Shown one piece after another: positions 37,685 through 50,034 of a stretch of 64,000 nt of DNA. A program made the position numbers and the translations under genes. The first letter of the stretch is position 1; each line of letters starts with the position of its first letter. The notes beneath the pieces are model-generated. The model ran no database searches. It saw nothing but the letters and a program-made list of their open reading frames with translations, and was not told the origin of the DNA. This stretch comes from Chrysoperla carnea (taxonomy: Eukaryota; Arthropoda; Insecta; Neuroptera; Chrysopidae): contig NC_058337.1 in assembly GCF_905475395.1 (NCBI RefSeq), forward strand, positions 131,027,960-131,091,959. Reading direction: 5' to 3'.

Positions 37685-39020
37685 TAATATTTGTGCAATT
37701 TGATTTCTTATTTTCACAAATTTTAATGCATTACTTAAGTTTAATTAATTAGTGTTTTTCAATAATTTTAGTTCGACATTTTATATAATATTAACATTGC
37801 AAATTAGTCATAACAGCCTCCTTTAACGTCAAAATTTTTCACTGGAAGCCCTGGCATCGATTTTATTGTCCCTACCATGGACTACGCACACAACGAATAG
37901 TACAAGAGAAACTTATAGTAAAAGGTCGATTTTCATCCATTTGATACTCGAATGAGACATATTTTTTATGAAATTTTAATTTTTAAACATGCCTATCATA
38001 GTTTCCCTATCGAAAAGTGTTCATGGCTATTTTTAATTAATTTAATTTTAATCAATTTTTTCCATGTGTTTTTTTCAGGCAAGCCTATACCATTATTTTC
38101 GTAATTAAATTTTCGTTGTTCTGTTATATTATAAATGAACATTTTTTCTCAAAAACTTCTAGGATATTAAAATACTTGCGGTTTTTTCATTGGCTTCAGA
38201 AAATTATCTTAAAAAAAGTCTATATGGCTTAAAGCGAAAATTTTTAGTTTTAACCCTCGTGGCATTGGGATGAAGGAGGTTTATATCGTAAAGTAAATCA
38301 GGTAACTTTTAAAAGATTTTAATCTCCCTCTCCTTTTCGGGGTCTGGAAGACTCTCAAGTTAAGACTTTTAATGACGTATAGGGGGTTTTTTGGGAACGT
38401 TGATCTCGAATTTTGATTTTTTTATTTAAATACCATTTTTTTTCAAAATTTAAGTCTTTTTAAGACATCTAAAGGGGTTTTTAAAGTTGCCGATCTTTAA
38501 TTTGTTATCAATTGATTCAATTTTCACCACCCCCCCTCTTTTAGCTTACATAAATAGACCCCTACTTCTTTTAGCTTACGTAAGTAAACGCTATGTTAAT
38601 TGGTCGCTGTCTTTTTAATTCAAAGCAGATGACGGTGCTGATTTCTACTTTATGTTAAAAAGTGGATAATAAAATATAAAACTGTATAGCATAATAAAAT
38701 TTAAGATAAAATTATAGATGTGATTTAAAATAGCAAAAGCTTTTTCACTAAAAGTTATTACTTTTCTTTACTAGAAACTTTCATGGAAAATCACTCTCAC
38801 GATTGCTAGCCCTTTTCTGTCTCATAAAGAGTCCATAGCTGTAAAGAAATAACCAGTGTGATTCTAGGTATAACTATCATCAAGGTACAACTTTAATATT
38901 TCTTTAATTTTCACAATAACGCTAGATATGAAGGAAATAAATATACCTACGTCAGCGAGATTTGAAATCAATCAATTTTCGATATTTTGTACTTTAGTTT
39001 TTTTTACATAAATTATAATT
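37685..39020. other. Gene-free stretch with repeat fragments
   Basis: It contains repeat D copy 2 (37801-37885). At about 37920-38030 a sequence (atgcctatcatagtttccct) is the inverted counterpart of 41240-41310. A C-rich run lies near 38530. No coding exon. Confidence 0.55.
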
Positions 39021-39644
39021 AACAAGTGAAAACAAACAATTGACTGAGTTAATTGTTGAAATACCATGCATAGTCAGTGTTGATTTCTTTATCACATTAC
39101 ACATACAAACATGTGACACATACATAACTGATAATCAAGTATAGTACATATGTAAATGACTTTATAGTGTTCTGCATTACCGACCGACATTTAGTGTATA
39201 GTTTGTACACATATTATAAAATTTTCGCCTAATTGGCGCCCTCACGGGTAAACAGTGATGTTTACGAAAAAATGTTTCAAACAAAAGTTGTTTAATTTTT
39301 GATAAGGAACATTTTTTACATTTAAACTTTTGTTCTATCTCTAACGGTTTATAAGATGGGTCCTACGGACCCAAGACCCAATTGACCTATGATGCTCATT
39401 TACAAACTTGACCTCACTTTTTACGTCCTGAGTACGCTGTACAAATTTCAGCTCGATATCTTTTTCCGTTTTTGAGTTATCGTGACCACAGACGGACGGA
39501 CGGACGGACAACCGGAAATGGACTAATTAGGTGATTCTATGAACACCTATGACAAAATTTTTTTCCTAGCATCATTATTTTTAAGCGTTACAAATTTGGG
39601 ACTAAACTTATAATACTATGTATATTTCATATATACATGGTATA
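39021..39644 (-). mobile_element. Family A element, copy 7, full length
   Basis: The most complete minus-strand copy (624 bp), with both ends, the stem-loop and about four CGGA units. It closely resembles copies 5, 6 and 8, which suggests recent spread. Confidence 0.92.
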
Positions 39645-42338
39645 ACAGCGCATGTTTTATTAATAAATATTCTATCTAATTATTTCTTATAAATTAAACG
39701 ATTCATTAATTATAAATGAATTGAAGATAACAGTATATACATATAATTATCATCGTTTTACTGTAATTAACACAGGTAATTTTTCAAAAATATTTACTTA
39801 TATAAAAAACTTTGTAAATAACTAATGATGAACATGTTGTTAAAATGAATTTACTTGGTTTTAATTACATGATATTGATTGATTTGGTTCGATTTATAAA
39901 TATTAATATTAAAGAGTAATCCATTCATTTATTTCTTTATTAAATAGTTTAATTAACTATTTTACAGTTAATTACTTGACCAATATAGGACCTTTATAGT
40001 TCAGTTCTTGAAAACTATCTGTAATCCAATTAATCTGTAAAACGGATGACAAAATCACTATCAGAAAACAAAAAATACGTTGTTATGGAAGAAAACAAGT
40101 CAAAAAACATTGCAGCGTTTTTTGTTTACGGCTAATCAATGGTTAAGTTAACTTAAAATGGTTAAGTTAGCCTAAATCGGTTTTCTTGCGATAAAAAAAA
40201 AATTTGACGTCCAATGAAAACAAATTTAATGGGAAAGTTTTAGATCTCAAAAAAAAAAAAAAAACTCTCGATTGACGTCTGGTAAATTCGATTTGGATGC
40301 GTAGGTGCCGAGAAAACTTGAAAAAATAAACGAAAAGAAGTTATGAGTATGAACCTTCAATATTTTTAGCAAAAATTTGGAAAATTTTGCGAAATATCTC
40401 AATTTTTCGAACAAAAAAAACCCTTTTTGTAAAAACTTTCCTCCTGGTCGAGGAATTATGGTAGAGCGGTTTTTCGGGGGCTTAATCTCTTCATCTAGAC
40501 TTTTTCTATCATCATATTTTAGCAGCAAGTGAAATTCTAAAAAAATTGTAGTATAGAAAGAAATCTAATTCTATTATACTCCAAAAAAAGTTATACTTTT
40601 TGATAAATTTGTTTGTATAATATAACTGTATCAAATTTTAGACAATTTATTTACTTTTTAAATTTTTTAAAGAAATTTCTTTTTTTTTTTTTTTTTGTAT
40701 ATTTTTATAATGACCAGTATGACCAATGAGACATTTGACATTGATTTTAGAAATTAGCGACAAGCAAAAAAGAAAAAAAAATACATGAATTCACACAAAA
40801 AATTGAAAGTAATTCTTAAAGAATTTTAAACACCGGATATCTTCAATCTAATAATTATCAAAATATTTTTATTAAATTATTTTATTCTTTGAATTATTAT
40901 TAATAATAATATTAATTTTTGCTGCTGTCTGTCTATAATATATTTTGCTTTGAAAATCATTAGAAGTTTATTAAGATTATCACTCATGTAGTTAAACAAT
41001 TATTCAAAGTAGCTAATCGTATAGGTTTTTTTCCAAATAAATCTACGAATTATGGATGTACGAGCGCCAGGGAAATTTTGGATAAAAGGTTTGATTTTTT
41101 TTATATGAAGTTGGACTAAGTCTAAATCAATTCTGAACATTTTGGGAGGGGAGGGGGTGACCGATTATTTAAATAAATAAATGACTTTAAAAGTAGGCAT
41201 ATTTAACATTGGTCTTATGGTAAATGGATAATAAAAACAGCCATGAATACATTTCGATAGAAAACTATGATACGCATATTTAAAAATCAATAAAATTTCA
41301 TAAAAAATATGTCTCATCTGCTTATCAATAGGTTAACATCTTTGAAAATTCACTACTGGAATTGTTAACAGAGTGAGAACCACGTCTCAAAGTAGATTGA
41401 CAAGGATAATAAATGCCGAAGCATGGTCATAATACGCATGTCTAAATATACAACATAATATCCTAGCGCGTATTTAAAATAAGATTATACCACTTTTAAA
41501 TAAAGTTAAAACAGTATATTTTGAACAAATTACCATTTTACCATTTTAAAAAATTTTTTTCATAGAATTAACACAAAATTATCTAACAATATTACTCGTT
41601 TGAACGTTAAAACAAAATAAATTTTTATGTGCAGTTGTGAATGTGACATATAAATAGATCATTGATGCAGTTGATTTCGGTCATACGATCATGCGCATTG
41701 AATACCATGCTTCGGTATTACGTGTTTCTCCGTCAGCTGTTTGAATATTGTATTTTTGTCTTTGTTAATCTACTCTGTGAAGTCAAAATGTACATACTTG
41801 GTATACGCTGGGCTCATCTATTTAAAATATATGATCTAAGGTGAAGATCGACCTTATATCTTGTACTAACATTTTCTCTAATCAAATATATAGTAATCCA
41901 TATCGTGTACATAGACGTTACTTGAAGTTCTCATGCTTTGCTTTTTCGTAAAATGATACTTTTATAATAATAGATATTAATTGTTTTAAATAAATTTTAT
42001 TATAATATTTTTGTATCATTATAAGAACGTTTATTATTAATAATAATTCTGATTATTTAACGATTAGTCATTAAAATTAGTAATAATATATTTTTAAAAT
42101 ATTTATACTTCTTCAGATACGTACTGACACTGTCTTACTCATCAAATGGCGATTGTAAATTTATTTTATTTAGTAAAAATTATTTAAAATTAATATGGGC
42201 AGGAGGGTGCCCAATTATTTAAATAAATAAATGACTTCAAAAGTAGGCATATTTAACATTGATTTAATGTTAAAATGGTAGATGGATGATATGTTATCAA
42301 AGATTTCCCCAAAACTAGTCGATGGAAGTTAAAATCTT
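39645..42338. other. Gene-free stretch with E-type repeat fragments
   Basis: Fragments include gatgtacgagcgccaggg (41052), an end like that of the TTAA-flanked element at 49.7 kb. A block containing aaaagtaggcatatttaac (near 41190 and again near 42240) recurs inverted near 50190. A Lys/Phe-rich open frame at 40247-40528 is not convincing. Confidence 0.55.
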
Positions 42339-42689
42339 AACAAGTGAAAACAAACAATTGACTGAGTTAATTGTTGAAATACCATGCATAGTCAGTGTTG
42401 ATTTCTTTATCACATTACACATACAAACATGTGACACATACATAACTGATAATCAAGTATAGTATATATTATAAAATTTCCGCCTAATTGGCGCCCTCAC
42501 GGGTAAACAGTGATGTTTACGAAAAAATGTTTCAAACAAAAGTTGTTTAATTTTTGATAAGGAACATTTTTTACGTTTAAACTTTTGTTCTATCTCTAAC
42601 GGTTTACAAGATGGGTCCTACGGACCCAAGACCCAATTGACCTATGATGCTCATTTACGAACTTGACCTCACTTTTTACGTCCTGAGTA
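42339..42689 (-). mobile_element. Family A element, copy 8, truncated
   Basis: The right end (aacaagtgaaaac on the plus strand) is intact. Homology stops at acgtcctgagta, exactly where the AAT tail of the SINE begins. Confidence 0.88.
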
Positions 42690-42928
42690 ATAAATAATAA
42701 TAATAATAATAATAATGGGGTTTAACCTCCGTTTCTCTGAAATATACGCCTATAACAGAGGTCACCCACCTCATTATTTGTTAATCTTTATTTATTCATT
42801 TACAAACATATTTTACAATTATATTTTGATGTGGGTGGAGTCGGTTACTACGTTCTTATCCAAGCGACGACAATGTGATCAAACGATCGGAGACTAGCGC
42901 TTTAGACCGCTCGCCCACTTAGGCTCTA
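42690..42928 (-). mobile_element. tRNA-derived SINE
   Basis: Read on the minus strand, the head (GTGGGCGAGCGGTCTAAAGC) closely resembles the 5' half of class II (Leu/Ser) tRNAs and contains a good pol III A box (TGGGCGAGCGG). A degenerate B box (CGTTTGATCAC) follows about 30 nt later. The body runs to an (ATT)n tail that appears as (AAT)n at 42690-42716 on the plus strand. It is not a functional tRNA: the second half cannot fold as one. Confidence 0.8.
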
Positions 42929-43135
42929 TTATAACTTGACAATATGAGACGAAAAATAAGAATACAATTTTTCGATATCTGGAGTAATTTTCAAAATATC
43001 GAAAATTGAAAATTTTATTTAATTATTTAGTTTTCGATATTTCGAAAATCAAGGCAGATATCGAAAAATTTTAATCTTATTTTTAGTCTACATTCATGAA
43101 ATTTTAACAGAATTTATCATCAAAGTTGAAAATAA
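42928..43135. mobile_element. Foldback element F, partial copy
   Basis: gacgaaaaataagaat and its inverse (atcttatttttagtc) bracket paired ttttcgatat blocks. The right flank (tcatcaaagttgaaaataa) matches the inverse of the left arm of the complete copy at 49698-50030. The left end is cut where the SINE begins. Confidence 0.7.
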
Positions 43136-46100
43136 GGTAAAAATAATTTCATTCACAAGAGGGTATCAAATTAATTAAAAATTACTAAGAAATTAATATA
43201 CTTTTTGAACACTGATTACGAATATTCATTAATACAGCAAAAGATTTTTACTAGATGAAACAAAAAATGACACTTTGAAATCGAGGAAGATAATATGCCT
43301 CATATATTTACCTCAAAATTTAAAAATGTGTTTATATGATCTACGATTTAAATATTTTTTATTTTTTGCAACCTTTTTAAGCAGCTGAGATTAAAATAAT
43401 TAAAATCTTTGCCATCTGTGGTATAAAATACTTCAAAATAAAAATAAAAATCTAACAGTACTTTTTTTAAAGGACGATGCACGCTTATTTTATTTTCAAA
43501 AAATAAATATTCACAAAAGACGGAAGTAAATTACATCCGATATATCTGATCCATTTTATATAAAAACAAAATTCTTTTTTTTCAATAGTGTTTTTAATTT
43601 TTTTTTTTGCAAAATCATAGTGATCTAAAAGATCTTCTTTTATTCATATTTTGGTTGCTGCACACAATCGACCTTAATAATATTGAAATGAAAGGTGTAT
43701 AAGAAACGATCAATAAGAATTTTTAAAAACATCTGCTATATAAAAATCAGACGCGTGTTTTTAAGAAGACGACAGATGAAAACATCTGCATCGATTTAAA
43801 TATATATAATACAGTAGATGTTTACATTTTTAGTGAAAGTGAATCATTTTATCAAAAGTTACACAGTCACTGATGTATGGATTAATATAGTTTAGCATAA
43901 GACGACTTCGAAGTATCGAAAGTTATTCTATTGATGAACATATCGAAGGCCATGTTTAGCCATAGGGTCTGAAAACGCGGCTCTCTCTCCCAAATTTCTG
44001 CAAATTCTAAAATTTTCGTATAGATGTAAATAGCTATCAATTGACAAGATGCTATGCTTTAAATAGCTATCAATTGACAAGATGCTATTTTCTGCTCCAG
44101 TTTCTCTCCGGGCGAAATTTGTGACTACGCCCTTAATTATGTTTGAGCTTACATAAAATCTAGACAGAAACTTAATTTATAGACCCGTAAGATAGCGAAG
44201 AGAATTTCAGTTTTGACTGCAATGAGAAAAAATTACTTAATTTAGATTTTTTAGTTTAGATAACGTAACGAAAAATTCGTTTTCCATTTTTCAGGCTCTT
44301 TTTTGCCGTATTTACTTTTCCATGGGCGGAATGGACGATATTATGTCCATCACAAGCGGTCCAATATTCCTTTTAGTTCACTACTGGGAAGAACTCAGTA
44401 AGCAGAATCAGTAAATACCTCAAGAAAATAATTGTCAAGTAATTAGACTCAACTGAATTGATAAAATTGATTTAAGAGTTACTTAATTCGATCAAGATTT
44501 ATATCCATAAAGTTTGTATTGCAAATGTCGGGAATTCCAAGCAAAAATTCGAACTTCTTGAAAACTTATGTCGATTTCAGAAGATTCCTTGTCGAGTATG
44601 ACCTGCAAACTCTTTCTATATTATTTCCTAAGCGAAATAAAATGGAAAATAACAACGAATAACTATGAAGAAAACTTAATAAGAAAATATAATTAAAATT
44701 AAAATTTCAATTCGAACAAATTTCGAAATGGCACTGCAGTGTCATACCTTACAATAGTTTATTATTTTAGATGGTGAAATAATTATTTTATAAAAATTTT
44801 GTTTACTTTTTATATTTTTACACTGATATACCTAATTTTAGGATTCCGTAACTAGCTTGATTAAGAAACTTTGTTTCAATCTTCCATCTTGCAAAAAAAA
44901 AAACAAGAACGTTGTAAACTGAATAAATTTATCAACCTAAAATTAAAAGAACGAGAGGTGGTATGGGACACCCGGTAGGAAATCTGTTCCTTTCTAAAGT
45001 TGTATTTAATAATTCATTTCAAGTTTTCATTTCAAAGATCAGAATAATTTTATTTGATTGGGTACTATAAACAGTAATCAAAACATAATTCAAATTTTAT
45101 GTCAAAAGCCATCTATGAATAGTAATCAGAAGTTACCAAAGATTAGAATCAGAAGTTATTTAATATCAAAATGAGAAGTAGAGTTTAAAACAATGTTGGT
45201 CGGTTGGATTTTTTTTGTCTGGTATTTTTATTTAAAAAAAACTGTAATGCTTAGGTAATTTTAAGGTTTTACCCACCTTTTCTGCATATTATGCTCAAAG
45301 TCTAGTTTTTTACTAAGAAAAGTTCATTTATTAAAGAACTAAAATTTCTTCTAAGGAATCAGCCGTAATAAGTCAGATTTTACAATTAAATTTTCTGTCA
45401 CAATAAATTAATTTTAATAATAATTTTCATGACGACTTTTATGTATTTAGACCAAGATTCAGTTTTCTTTGATTATCATATTATGTGTACATAATTTTTA
45501 ACGCAACATTAATTTTATTGCATTTTTAATGATTTTACTGAAATGCATTAAAAAAATCTAATTACTTTAATTAATTTTTAAATTTGTGTGGCATTTTAAA
45601 TCAGTACTGAAAATATTAATTTATTTTGTATTTTTAAAAAGTTGTCTTCTTGTTAATTATTACAAATTGAATTAAAGCGTTAAATATTAGGCGTTTTAAA
45701 AAAAATATTAGGCGCCAACCAACAAATAAAGGCTGCTATTGTGTTCTCAATTTGTTTCTTTCAGATGGTGCCAAACACTCACGAGACTTCTGTATAATAA
45801 CAATCATTTGCTGTTATGACAAAAATCTACCAGCAGATAACTTCTTCCAACATAATAAATTATTAAAGAAGAAATTAAGGAAGCATTGCTGACGGTCAAT
45901 CATCCCAGAAAAATCCGATTAAATTTCAGGATTCTGAATAAGTGCACAATGCTGGAGCAGAAGAAGTGAAAATATGTTTATAACGCCTTAAAGATTGCAC
46001 TGATTCTCTGGCAGAATTTTTGACTATGGTAATACATAATTGACTTTTCTCGGTCCGAAAAATCAAAGCCTGGACATTTTGTTATACAGGCTGTCTTTTT

Positions 46101-46678
46101 TAAGTTGACAAATGCTTGGAACTCGATAAATAAATTTAATCGAGGAAAATGCATCAAACGAAAAATGTTAGTTCAGTTCAATCTAAATTTTCAGGTTCAA
46201 TTAAAACCTCACTCTGATTCATAACTGACAAACATTTTTTATTTGTAACATTTTTTCGTCTCTATAGAAAAACAAACCATTTTTATTGGAAAACTTTTTT
46301 CGAAGAGTTCCTAAATTTTGCAGAAACAATTATAAGAAATTTCAATTTTGATCCGAAAAAAATGGGAAAAATTTTTCAATTCCGGAAAAATGTATCGAAC
46401 AAAAATGTAACTTTCTTAATCAAGAAGAACTTTCTAATTTAGAGTGTTCATCTATCGATTACCAGTTACGGAGTAGAGTGAGCTTTTCATTGAACCTGAA
46501 AACCTAGGTTAAGTTTAATGTCTTCGTAAGATGTGCGTTTTCAATCCTTAACAAATGATTGAATAAAATTGAAAATGATTCATTTTTTTTAAATATGGCT
46601 GCATTACATTTTCGCTTTGCCGTTTAAGGTTTCTCTTCCATAGGAAAACTATGAACAATTAGACCCGATTTACTTTAC
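43136..46678. other. Gene-free stretch
   Basis: No coding exon. At 44027-44088 there is a short tandem duplication (29 identical bases, taaatagctatcaattgac...). An 'aggattccgta' fragment lies at 44841. Confidence 0.6.
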
Positions 46679-46734
46679 ATGGAGGTAAGCAATAAATTTC
46701 GATTTTTGCCCCAATTCCTAGATCAGTTTTTTGT

Positions 46735-46785
46735 ATTTTTAAAATACGTATTTTCGACTACCAAGTAGTCATCATCAGTAAGAAT
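46735..46785 (-). ncRNA. Hammerhead ribozyme-like motif, left arm
   Basis: Mirror copy of the motif at 47897-47947, on the minus strand, with the same core and stems. Confidence 0.55.
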
Positions 46786-47079
46786 TAGCTAGTGAATGTT
46801 ACTCTTTGCTAATTTGGTGGCGGACTGCACACTGTTACATTCGTGTTTTTACAATTTATACTGTTCACAGTATCTGTCAAATTGTAGTGTCAGTGGCGCT
46901 AGCCAATCAACTGCCATCAGTTGACTAGTCTGGCCAATGAGCATGATACTTGTGCGCAGGTCCATTCGAGTATTTTTTGACGTTTAAAATAATAAATTAC
47001 AAATCTAACCTAAATTAAAAAACTATAAATAAATCATAAAAATAAATAATCCTTTATTTTTATAACGTATTGACAATTT

Positions 47080-47352
47080 TTAGAAATTCAACCTTGATTT
47101 TGCAATTTTTATTAAATCCGAATTTGGAATAGGTCCTTTGTCCAAGTTCATTGCTTCATTACCCATCTTTTGAATGAAGATGCTTTCATAAGCGTCTAAT
47201 TCGCAAGGATTGGGTACTGATTTTAAGAGCTTAAGGTTTGATTTGTCGATTTTGTGGTCGTTTTCGATAACGTGAGCGGCTACACATGATTTTTCAATTC
47301 TTCCATATTTTAAATGGCCCATATGTTCTTTTGAATCTTGTGATAATAACAA
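47080..47352 (-). pseudogene. Penelope-like GIY-YIG endonuclease C-terminal fragment, left copy
   Basis: About 85 residues read SKEHMGHLKYGRIEKSCVAA, then HVIENDHKID and DAYESIFIQK. This is the (K)EH...SCVAxHxxxNxHxID...LxAYESI layout that ends Penelope-type endonuclease domains. The N-terminal GIY-YIG residues and the whole reverse transcriptase are missing, and the frame runs a few codons into the spacer between arms. The stop is at 47080-47082. Confidence 0.75.
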
Positions 47353-47602
47353 AGAACATTTGGGCCATTTAAAATATGGAAGAATTGAAAAATCATGTGT
47401 AGCCGCTCACGTTATCGAAAACGACCACAAAATCGACAAATCAAACCTTAAGCTCTTAAAATCAGTACCCAATCCTTGCGAATTAGACGCTTATGAAAGC
47501 ATCTTCATTCAAAAGATGGGTAATGAAGCAATGAACTTGGACAAAGGACCTATTCCAAATTCGGATTTAATAAAAATTGCAAAATCAAGGTTGAATTTCT
47601 AA
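47351..47602 (+). pseudogene. Penelope-like GIY-YIG endonuclease C-terminal fragment, right copy
   Basis: The inverted twin of the left fragment, identical over its last 80 residues; one difference just upstream (KEHL instead of KEHM). It begins directly at the arm boundary with KEH, without an initiator, so it is a truncated remnant. Confidence 0.75.
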
Positions 47603-47896
47603 AAATTGTCAATACGTTATAAAAATAAAGGATTATTTATTTTTATGATTTATTTATAGTTTTTTAATTTAGGTTAGATTTGTAATTTATTATTTTAAAC
47701 GTCAAAAAATACTCGAATGGACCTGCGCACAAGTATCATGCTCATTGGCCAGACTAGTCAACTGATGGCAGTTGATTGGCTAGCGCCACTGACACTACAA
47801 TTTGACAGATACTGTGAACAGTATAAATTGTAAAAACACGAATGTAACAGTGTGCAGTCCGCCACCAAATTAGCAAAGAGTAACATTCACTAGCTA

Positions 47897-47947
47897 ATTC
47901 TTACTGATGATGACTACTTGGTAGTCGAAAATACGTATTTTAAAAAT
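47897..47947 (+). ncRNA. Hammerhead ribozyme-like motif, right arm
   Basis: The core CTGATGA (47904-47910) is followed by stem II GACTAC/GTAGTC (47912-47917 with 47921-47926), GAAA (47927-47930) and a very short stem III within AATACGTATT (47930-47939). The base at the expected cleavage position (47940) is T. Stem I would pair 47897-47903 with 47941-47947 (six of seven pairs). One extra base (47911) lies between the core and stem II, which is unusual. Minimal stem III hammerheads are known from Penelope-like element termini. Confidence 0.55.
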
Positions 47948-48680
47948 ACAAAAAACTGATCTAGGAATTGGGGCAAAAATCGAAATTTATTTCGACATAT
48001 CCTAGAGTTCTCATTTATTATCTTCGATAATATTTATATGGAGGTAAGCATTATAAACAGTTCATTTAATTTTTGAAAAATTAAATTAAATTACATTTGT
48101 TTTTATGTTTTAAACAATTTTTTTTTTCGTGTTTGTGACATAAAATTACAAATTATCTCATTAAAATCACGCCGACATACATACATAGGTGTAGATATAG
48201 TTTTTTGGTTTTCTATTTGAAGTCTGTCGTCACAAAAATTATAAATGATCGCATTAAAAAAAATCAATGTCATTGGTCAATGAACTTTCACCATGTAAAA
48301 ACATGAACTTTTTAAACGTTACCTACATCTACAATTAAAGGTATTTAATTTTAAACATGACCAAAAATATTGAGACAAATTATACAAGGTTTAATTATTT
48401 TGACAAAATATTGTACCTTGGATCATTATTTTCATTTATATGATCAAAATTACATGACGCTGTGTCTTTTCTGTCTTTTTTTCTTCAACATTCTACGCTT
48501 TGTTTAAAATTGAAACATATTCACCAAAAGTACTAAAGAAAACTTTTAAAAAACACTGAATTTTAGCAAAATTTCATACAGCTGTATTTCTTCGAAAAAT
48601 TATCGAACTTGGACCCTCACTAGTTCGTTTGAAAATTTGTGCTTTCTGAAGTTTTAAAATCTACGGCCCTAAACCTTGAA

Positions 48681-48938
48681 CTATGTGTCTCATTTACGAA
48701 CTCGATCTCACCTTTTACGCCCTGAGCACGCTATAAAAATTTCAGCTTGATATTTGTTTTCGTTTTTGAGATATCGTGTTTACAGACAGACAGACAGACA
48801 GCCGGAAATGGACAAATTAGGTGATTTTATGAACACCTATACCAAAATTTTGTTGGTAGCATCAATATTTTTAAGCGTTACAAACTCGGGACTAAACTTA
48901 GTATACCATGATATATTTTATATATACATGGTATAAAA
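48681..48938 (-). mobile_element. Family A element, copy 9, left half only
   Basis: From catttacgaactcgatctcac to the left end (tatatatacatggtataaaa). The microsatellite is CAGA rather than CGGA (acagacagacagacagac). Confidence 0.82.
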
Positions 48939-49693
48939 ATTTGTATTTCTTACTTGATATCAAAAGTAAAATAGCAAAAAGAATGGATAATAATTCTCTC
49001 CGATGCATGCTTCATTAAGTCTCGCCGATTGTCTTATATTTTAAGAAATTCAAAGGTGATGCAAGGGATATTATCATTAAGGTACAACACTTTACCCTAC
49101 ATTAAATTAAATTTAATTATACTTTGCAATGATAATTATATCTTAGTAATTCTTTTTCCGCTTGAATTACTTATGTATGACTAAAAGATTTTAAAAGAAT
49201 GACTAATCAGAGGTGTTTTTTTATGTCAATACAGGTAAAATAGAATTAAAAAAACATTAATTTTGATTGTTTATTTCCTTCATGGAAATCACCTTCGACA
49301 ATGAGGTAGCCCAGAAATATAAAATCTATAAATATTAAGAATACTTGATATAAAACAAGTAAATATGCGATTCATTATTTAGGAATATTTTAAAAATTGT
49401 ATAAAATTTTGGTGGAAGCGCAGAGTACTATAATTTTTGTTAACAAATAGATATCTTAAATGTCATGACTTGCACTTCCACCTAAAAATTTTTTTCGAAG
49501 ATTAGCAATAAGTATAAATATTAAGAATAATAATCATAAAAAACTTATTGTTATAAAACTTTTCCAAAATTTTCTCAGCCAATTGTTTTAATACTCAAAA
49601 TATTTATTGAGTTGAAAATTCAGTATTAATTATTTCAGTTAATATTGCAGCAAATTCATTAGTTTTATCAATTTTTAAAGAATTTTTATAGAT
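48939..49693. other. Gene-free stretch
   Basis: AT-rich; no feature seen. Confidence 0.55.
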
Positions 49694-50034
49694 TTAAGGT
49701 AGTACGAGCGCCAAGGCAAGTTTAGACTTGTGGTTGAAATTATTTGTACGTTATTTTCAACTTTGATGATGAATTTTGTTTTAACTTGAATGAATGAAGA
49801 CGAAAAATAAGAATAATTTTTCGAAATCTGGCTTGGTTTTCGAAATATTGAAAGCTAAATAATGAAACAAAATTTTCGATATTTTGAAAATTACTCGAGA
49901 TATCGAAAAATTCTATTCTCACTTTTCATCTTATATTGTCAAATTGTAACATGATTACCCATCAAATTTGAAAATATATATTTTTTAAATTTGTGTCCCC
50001 ACTACCGTGCTCATACATCCTTAATTAGCCGGGC
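49694..50034. mobile_element. TTAA-flanked foldback MITE (element F, complete copy)
   Basis: TTAA at 49694-49697 and 50031-50034 bracket ends GGTAGTACGAGCGCC and CGTGCTCATACATCC, which are imperfect inverted repeats. The arms pair along most of their length (ttattttcaactttgatgat with atcaaatttgaaaat; gacgaaaaataagaa with its inverse). TTAA duplications are the piggyBac signature, but the ends do not start with the usual CCC, so the superfamily is open. Confidence 0.65.

Larger units (their letters stand above)
46679..48050. mobile_element. Penelope-like element insertion: two 5'-truncated copies head to head
   Basis: Arms 46691-47331 and 47351-47991 (641 bp each) are reverse complements, with no length difference and only one mismatch noticed, around a 19-bp spacer. 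Each arm encodes the end of a Penelope-type GIY-YIG endonuclease domain, then an untranslated region with a hammerhead-like motif near the outer end. A 13-bp direct repeat, atggaggtaagca, sits at 46679-46691 and 48038-48050 and looks like the target duplication. The right copy has 46 extra bases before it. Severe 5' truncation and inverted pairs are known for Penelope-like elements. The reverse transcriptase region is absent, so this copy cannot move itself. Confidence 0.85.

Noticed and set aside
40247..40528. 93-codon open frame on the minus strand
   Set aside because: Lys/Phe-rich translation of AT-rich DNA ending in a poly-Phe run from an A tract; no domain and no splice context.
42830..42928. 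Functional tRNA-Leu/Ser gene
   Set aside because: Only the 5' half resembles a tRNA; the variable arm, T arm and acceptor closure are not formed.
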